NCBI GenBank assembly: GCA_023150835.1
Contig: JAKLKB010000177.1
Coordinates: forward strand, 1-17,935
Source of the DNA: Myxococcota bacterium
GTDB taxonomy: Bacteria; Myxococcota_C; UBA6777
Direction: 5' to 3'
DNA length: 17,935 bases
The notes beneath the pieces were generated by a model. That model was not told the origin of the DNA and ran no database searches. It worked only from the letters and a program-made list of their open reading frames with translations. Position numbers and translations under genes: made by a program. Each line of letters opens with the position of its first letter. The stretch's first letter is position 1. This document shows positions 14,816 through 17,935 of the stretch, piece by piece.

Positions 14816-15334
14816 TTAGCTTTTGGAGACGGGGAGTTTGAGCATCTTGCGAGACTGAGCCGCAAAGCGTTGGGGGCCGCGTTGTGCATGGAGGCGGAAG
14901 ATCCAAAGTCCGGGCCGATGGGCCAATATCGGAGAAGTATAACGTCCTTTGCCGGTGGGTTTGAGCGTAAGGCGGAGAGGTTGGCTGGCTTGGGCATTGT
15001 GAAAGGCGCGAACGGTGACATCGGCATCTTGGAGTGGTGAGCCATCTTGGGCCTGCAAAGTAACGGAGAGGATCTGGAGGGTTGGGCGCGTTGGATGGGG
15101 CTTGAGCGTTAGATCAAAACGCCAGCCCAGTCGTGTGCTTTGGGTGTTTTCATCGACTTGTTTGTCCCATTCGACGGCTTTTTTGTAATAGTTGTCTTCG
15201 ACGGCGAAAGAAGGATCGTTGATGGCGATCACGACCATCAAGAGGCTTCCGCCAGAACTGATCGCAAGAAGGCCGACGAGCAGCCAAGGCCAAAACCAGC
15301 CTTCGCTGCGTTGGGGAGAAGGTGTGGGGGTCAT
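14816..15334 (-). CDS. ccoH: cbb3 oxidase assembly protein CcoH/FixH
   Basis: FixH-family protein of 172 residues with one N-terminal membrane helix (residues about 13-37, WFWPWLLVGLLAISSGGSLL). The family hallmark AINDPSFAVEDNYYKKAVEWD follows, then a periplasmic beta-rich domain with the LTLKPTGKGRY and PGLWIFRLHAQR segments. It stabilises the oxidase during assembly. The ATG at 15334 shares one base with the ccoG stop (TGATG) and has AGGAG nine bases upstream. The next gene starts 22 bases after its stop. Intact. Confidence 0.95.
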   Translation of the reverse strand: MTPTPSPQRSEGWFWPWLLVGLLAISSGGSLLMVVIAINDPSFAVEDNYYKKAVEWDKQVDENTQSTRLGWRFDLTLKPHPTRPTLQILSVTLQAQDGSPLQDADVTVRAFHNAQASQPLRLTLKPTGKGRYTSPILAHRPGLWIFRLHAQRGPQRFAAQSRKMLKLPVSKS

Positions 15335-17328
15335 CAAAAGCTGCTCCTAGAGGGTGGGGCTTGACGGAGTGTGGGCGTGGTCGGGAGTGAGGCAGGCGGA
15401 GCGATCGGAAGAGAGGCTGCGGAAGGAAGGGTTGTCGAGGTGGGAGGTGCGGATGGGCGGGATGTAGGGGCCGTCGTGTTGTTGGGAGATGCGGAAGGAC
15501 GGGATGTATGGGCCGTCGTGTTGTTGGGAGATGCGGAAGGACGGGATATATGGGCCGTCGTGTTGTTGGGAGATGCGGAAAGACGGGATGTATGGGCCGT
15601 CGTGTTGTTGGGAGATGCGGAAAGACGGGATGTATGGGCCGTCGTGTTGTTGAGAGGTGCGGATGGAGGCGGTACTGCGGGTGTGGTGGATGTAGAAGAT
15701 GCGGAAGGGTGGGGTGTTGTGGAAGCATACGGACGAGGCGGCCCGATTAGCGGGAAGTTGCGTTCCCAAGTGAAGCCTTTGCCATCGGAGACGCGGATCT
15801 TGACGGTGTAGGGGTTTTGATCGTGGGCGGAGCGCGGGATCATGGTAAAGACGTTGGCTTTGTCGAGTCCGTAGGCATCGATCTCGATGGGATTGATGGG
15901 GATGATGGAACGCAGGGGGCGATCTTTGGGGCCGATGATCTCGATGCGGTAGGATTGTTTGGAGGCGGTACGGTTGGCGACGCGGATGTGGAGGTGGTTG
16001 CTGAGGCTACCGTCGCCAAGGAGCTTGTAGGGTTCGCTGCCAGCGCGCAATATGGAGGCTTCGGCACGGGTGCGGCTGGTACGGGTCATGGCGAAAGCAA
16101 GGACCGAAAAGAGGAAAAGGATCAGAACGGAATAGACCAGAGTGCGCGGTCTTTTGAGGCGGAGGCGCGGCCCGCCTTCGATTTCGGCTTGCGAAGCATA
16201 ACGGATCAGGCCCTTGGGTTTGTTGACTTTGGTCATGATGGCGTCGCAAGCGTCGATACATTGGGCGCAATTGATGCACTCCATTTGTAATCCCTCGCGG
16301 ATATCGATCCCCATCGGGCAAGCGACCACGCAAGCGCCACAGTCGATGCAGTCTCCCCACTCGTTGGCCGAAGGGGCCGAAGTGGCGGAGGATACGGAGC
16401 TTAGGAGAGAAGCGGTCGGAGCGGCGGATGGCGTCGAAGAAGTTGGTGGAACGGAAGGGGTAAGCTGTGTCGAAGAAGACGGTGGGATGGAAGGGATAGG
16501 CTGTGCCGAAGAAGACGGTGGGATGGAAGGGATCGGCTGTGCCGAAGAAGACGGTGGGGCGGAGGTTTTGCGCAGGGCGGCGCGTCCGCGTGGCTCACCA
16601 CGGTTGGGGTCGTAGCCGACGATCAGGGTGTTGCGGTCAAGGAGGGCGGACTGGATGCGTCCATAAGGGCAGGCGACAAGGCAGGTTTGTTCGCGGAAGT
16701 AGGCGAAGTCAACGAAGATAAGGAGGGTGGTGATCAACATGACAAGGAAAGGAGCGGGGTGTTTGAAAGGGGATTCACGGACCCAGATCCAGAGGACTTC
16801 GGGGCTGACAAAGTAGGCGAGGAAGCTGTTGGCGAGGATGGCGGCGATCAGCAAAAAGATCGCGTATTTGAGTAAGCGGATGGGGGAGAAGAAGCTTTCG
16901 CGATCGCGTTTGAGGCGTTGAGCGGGGGGGCCTTCGAGCCAGTGTTCGATCGGTCGGAAGAGGAATTCCATGTAGACGGTTTGAGGACAAGCCCATCCGC
17001 ACCAAACGCGGCCAAAGAGGGCGGTAAATAAAAAGATGGCAAGGCCGACAGCAAGCAAAGACAGCCAAAGGATCAAGGTATCGGTGGGGAAGAAGGTAAA
17101 GCCGAAGATCGTAAAACGGCGAGCGGTGAGATCGAGCAAGAAGAGATGTTTGCCGTTCCAGCGCAGGTAGGGCAAGACGACAAAGATCAGCATCAAGAAG
17201 TAGGCAAGCCACTTTCGCTGTGCATGGAGCTTGCCGGTGGAAAGTTTGGGGTGGATCCAACGACGGGTGCCGTCTTTGTTCATGGTGGGTAGGACACGTT
17301 CGTTGGAAGTGGGGGTTGGGTTGTTCAT
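15334..17328 (-). CDS. ccoG: cbb3 oxidase accessory protein CcoG/FixG with repeat-encoded expansions
   Basis: CcoG is a polytopic ferredoxin-like protein implicated in copper reduction for cbb3 assembly. Membrane helices lie near residues 41-55, 83-105, 152-174, 192-210 and 396-413. The GRVWCGWACPQTVY motif (107-119) and CLVACPYG (216-223) precede two 4Fe-4S motifs, CIDCGACVVACP (327-338) and CINCAQCIDAC (351-361). The C-terminal Ig-like periplasmic domain runs about 440-530. Two extra segments are present: a Pro/Ser linker (about 256-322) just before the Fe-S motifs, and a Ser/Thr/Pro/Asn tail (about 531-664). Without them the length is normal, about 465. The ATG at 17328 has AAGG upstream; a second Met lies 15 residues later. 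Confidence 0.95.
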   Translation of the reverse strand: MNNPTPTSNERVLPTMNKDGTRRWIHPKLSTGKLHAQRKWLAYFLMLIFVVLPYLRWNGKHLFLLDLTARRFTIFGFTFFPTDTLILWLSLLAVGLAIFLFTALFGRVWCGWACPQTVYMEFLFRPIEHWLEGPPAQRLKRDRESFFSPIRLLKYAIFLLIAAILANSFLAYFVSPEVLWIWVRESPFKHPAPFLVMLITTLLIFVDFAYFREQTCLVACPYGRIQSALLDRNTLIVGYDPNRGEPRGRAALRKTSAPPSSSAQPIPSIPPSSSAQPIPSIPPSSSTQLTPSVPPTSSTPSAAPTASLLSSVSSATSAPSANEWGDCIDCGACVVACPMGIDIREGLQMECINCAQCIDACDAIMTKVNKPKGLIRYASQAEIEGGPRLRLKRPRTLVYSVLILFLFSVLAFAMTRTSRTRAEASILRAGSEPYKLLGDGSLSNHLHIRVANRTASKQSYRIEIIGPKDRPLRSIIPINPIEIDAYGLDKANVFTMIPRSAHDQNPYTVKIRVSDGKGFTWERNFPLIGPPRPYASTTPHPSASSTSTTPAVPPPSAPLNNTTAHTSRLSASPNNTTAHTSRLSASPNNTTAHISRPSASPNNTTAHTSRPSASPNNTTAPTSRPSAPPTSTTLPSAASLPIAPPASLPTTPTLRQAPPSRSSF
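15434..15685. repeat. 42-bp tandem repeats encoding the CcoG C-terminal tail
   Basis: Units of 42 bp begin at 15434, 15476, 15518, 15560, 15602 and 15644; the first and last are diverged. On the coding strand each unit gives 14 residues of the form SASPNNTTAHTSRP. The period is a multiple of three, so copy-number change would preserve the frame. Confidence 0.9.
16436..16570. repeat. 36-bp tandem repeats in the CcoG internal linker
   Basis: Units start at 16436, 16472, 16508 and 16544, the last one partial. They encode a 12-residue Pro/Ser motif (PPSSSAQPIPSI). They lie between the conserved NRGEPRGRA segment and the first 4Fe-4S motif of CcoG. The period is again in frame. Confidence 0.88.
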
Positions 17329-17448
17329 CTTAGACCTTTCGCCACCGTGGGGAGGTGGCTTGCCCATCCGTGAGCATGGGAAAGAGAACGGGCGATCTTG
17401 CGGGATACACCCTTTCTTGAGGGACTGTGATTTGGAGCGACGCAGTTT

Positions 17449-17574
17449 CCAAAAAAGCCATGTTCGCGCCAGATCAAGCGAGAGAGTCGTTTGTGTGAAA
17501 AGCGTTTGTTCGTCTCGCCGATGCGGGGTCAAGGGGCGGGAGGTCCCTTGTGGGGTGTGGGGCGCTGCCCCATA
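17449..17574. repeat. Dispersed repeat, copy 2
   Basis: This matches 1643-1775 in the same orientation, with blocks AAAAAAGCC.TGTTCGCGC, AGAGTCGTTTGTGTG and GGGGTCAAGGGG, then CCCTTGTGGGGTGTGGGG. It sits upstream of ccoG in the intergenic region 17329-17666. The following GCGCTA-GGT-TAGCGC palindrome (17576-17590) is not in copy 1. No clear promoter for ccoG was identified in this stretch. Confidence 0.7.
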
Positions 17575-17666
17575 CGCGCTAGGTTAGCGCTATAGATACT
17601 TGAAAAGACAAAAAAAAGGATATGCTTCATGGTTCAAACCCTTTTTTCCAACAGAGGAGAAAAGCC

Positions 17667-17810
17667 ATGAAGCACACCCAAAAAGAACATACCTCGTCTC
17701 TTCTTTTCGAGCAACAACGTACACCGATCGAAGAGCTTGCACAGAAGCACGGCATTTTGAAGCGGAGGAGACAGATCCGCTGCATCGGTGAGCTCTTTAC
17801 CACAAGATGA
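17667..17810 (+). CDS. Small hypothetical protein, 47 aa
   Basis: The ATG at 17667 has a strong GAGGAG seven bases upstream. The product opens MKHTQKEHTSSLLFEQQRTP and contains a helix-turn-helix-like stretch (IEELAQKHGI) and a basic cluster (LKRRRQIR). The size and composition could suit a small regulator or the N-terminal piece of a transposase, but I recognise no family. Its stop overlaps the next ATG as ATGA. It diverges from ccoG. Confidence 0.45.
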   Translation: MKHTQKEHTSSLLFEQQRTPIEELAQKHGILKRRRQIRCIGELFTTR

Positions 17811-17935
17811 GCGGGAAGGCTCCCACCACAGGCGTGTGTGAGCGAAGCGAACAGGCTTGGTGGGAGATGAAAGCGAATGCTTCGGGTGCTTCGGGTGCTT
17901 CGGAGGCTTCAGAAAGAATTGGGTTGCAGAAATCG
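17807..17935 (+). CDS. Reading frame running off the right edge (partial)
   Basis: An ATG at 17807 overlaps the stop of the 47-residue ORF (ATGA) and stays open for 43 codons to the window end. It opens MSGKAPTTGVCERSEQAWWE and contains an Ala-Ser-Gly repeat (GASGASEASE) encoded by 9-bp DNA repeats. The overlap suggests translational coupling, but the underlying DNA is an inverted repeat plus a simple repeat, so a chance open frame is quite possible. Confidence 0.25.
   Translation, partial: MSGKAPTTGVCERSEQAWWEMKANASGASGASEASERIGLQKS
17820..17866. other. Inverted repeat near the right edge
   Basis: CTCCCACCA (17820-17828) pairs perfectly with TGGTGGGAG (17858-17866) around a 29-base loop containing GAGCGAAGCGAAC. 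No T run follows. It may be a palindromic intergenic element rather than a terminator. Confidence 0.6.
17878..17904. repeat. 9-bp tandem repeat
   Basis: TGCTTCGGG occurs at 17878 and 17887, with a third copy at 17896 ending GGA. In the partial frame above it encodes Ala-Ser-Gly units. Confidence 0.8.

Overview
This is a chromosomal window from a Gram-negative, probably aerobic or microaerobic bacterium. Two gene blocks point that way. The first is a plus-strand run rpiB-glyA-nrdR-ribD-ribB(A)-ribH-nusB, a gene order I associate with Myxococcota and related former Deltaproteobacteria. The second is a minus-strand ccoG-ccoH-(DsbD_2/SafE-like)-ccoI-ccoS set for assembly of a cbb3-type cytochrome c oxidase. 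Assignment to a Myxococcota-like lineage is inference from gene order and protein motifs only. No rRNA, tRNA, CRISPR array, prophage or recognisable insertion sequence was seen.

Layout. Positions 1-549 hold a possible end of an upstream gene, two tandem 130-bp repeats rich in hairpins, and a good promoter-like sequence. A helical protein of unknown function follows (550-1275). Positions 1276-1958 contain a 41-bp tandem array in which two sequence families keep the same period, one copy of a dispersed repeat, and a candidate promoter for the metabolic operon. Positions 1959-7768 are that operon: ribose-5-phosphate isomerase B, serine hydroxymethyltransferase, the NrdR repressor, three riboflavin-pathway enzymes and the antitermination factor NusB. 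A 66-bp hairpin repeat array separates nusB from a convergent CBS-domain gene. The CBS gene diverges from a conserved gene of unknown function across a 343-bp gap with a faint 30-bp periodicity. A zinc-ribbon membrane protein and a MarC-family protein follow on the minus strand, then a small gene that looks frameshifted. Positions 11016-17328 are the cbb3 assembly operon. The right end has a second copy of the dispersed repeat and two small overlapping plus-strand reading frames, the last one cut by the window edge.

How the genes work together. RpiB supplies pentose phosphates, including the ribulose 5-phosphate that RibB converts to the four-carbon riboflavin precursor. RibD makes the pyrimidine partner and RibH joins the two. 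The GTP cyclohydrolase II half of the RibBA protein has lost all three zinc cysteines and its GTP-binding loop, and no riboflavin synthase (ribE) lies in the cluster, so the first and last pathway steps must be encoded elsewhere. On the other strand, CcoI is predicted to move copper, CcoG and the DsbD_2-like protein to handle copper or redox chemistry, and CcoH and CcoS to help assemble the oxidase. The oxidase subunits themselves are not in the window.

Most unusual points: the degenerate RibA domain; a CcoG enlarged by two repeat-encoded low-complexity segments (36-bp and 42-bp DNA repeats); the phase-locked 41-bp array; seven copies of one hairpin family; and switches of strand composition inside single genes (marC, nusB).
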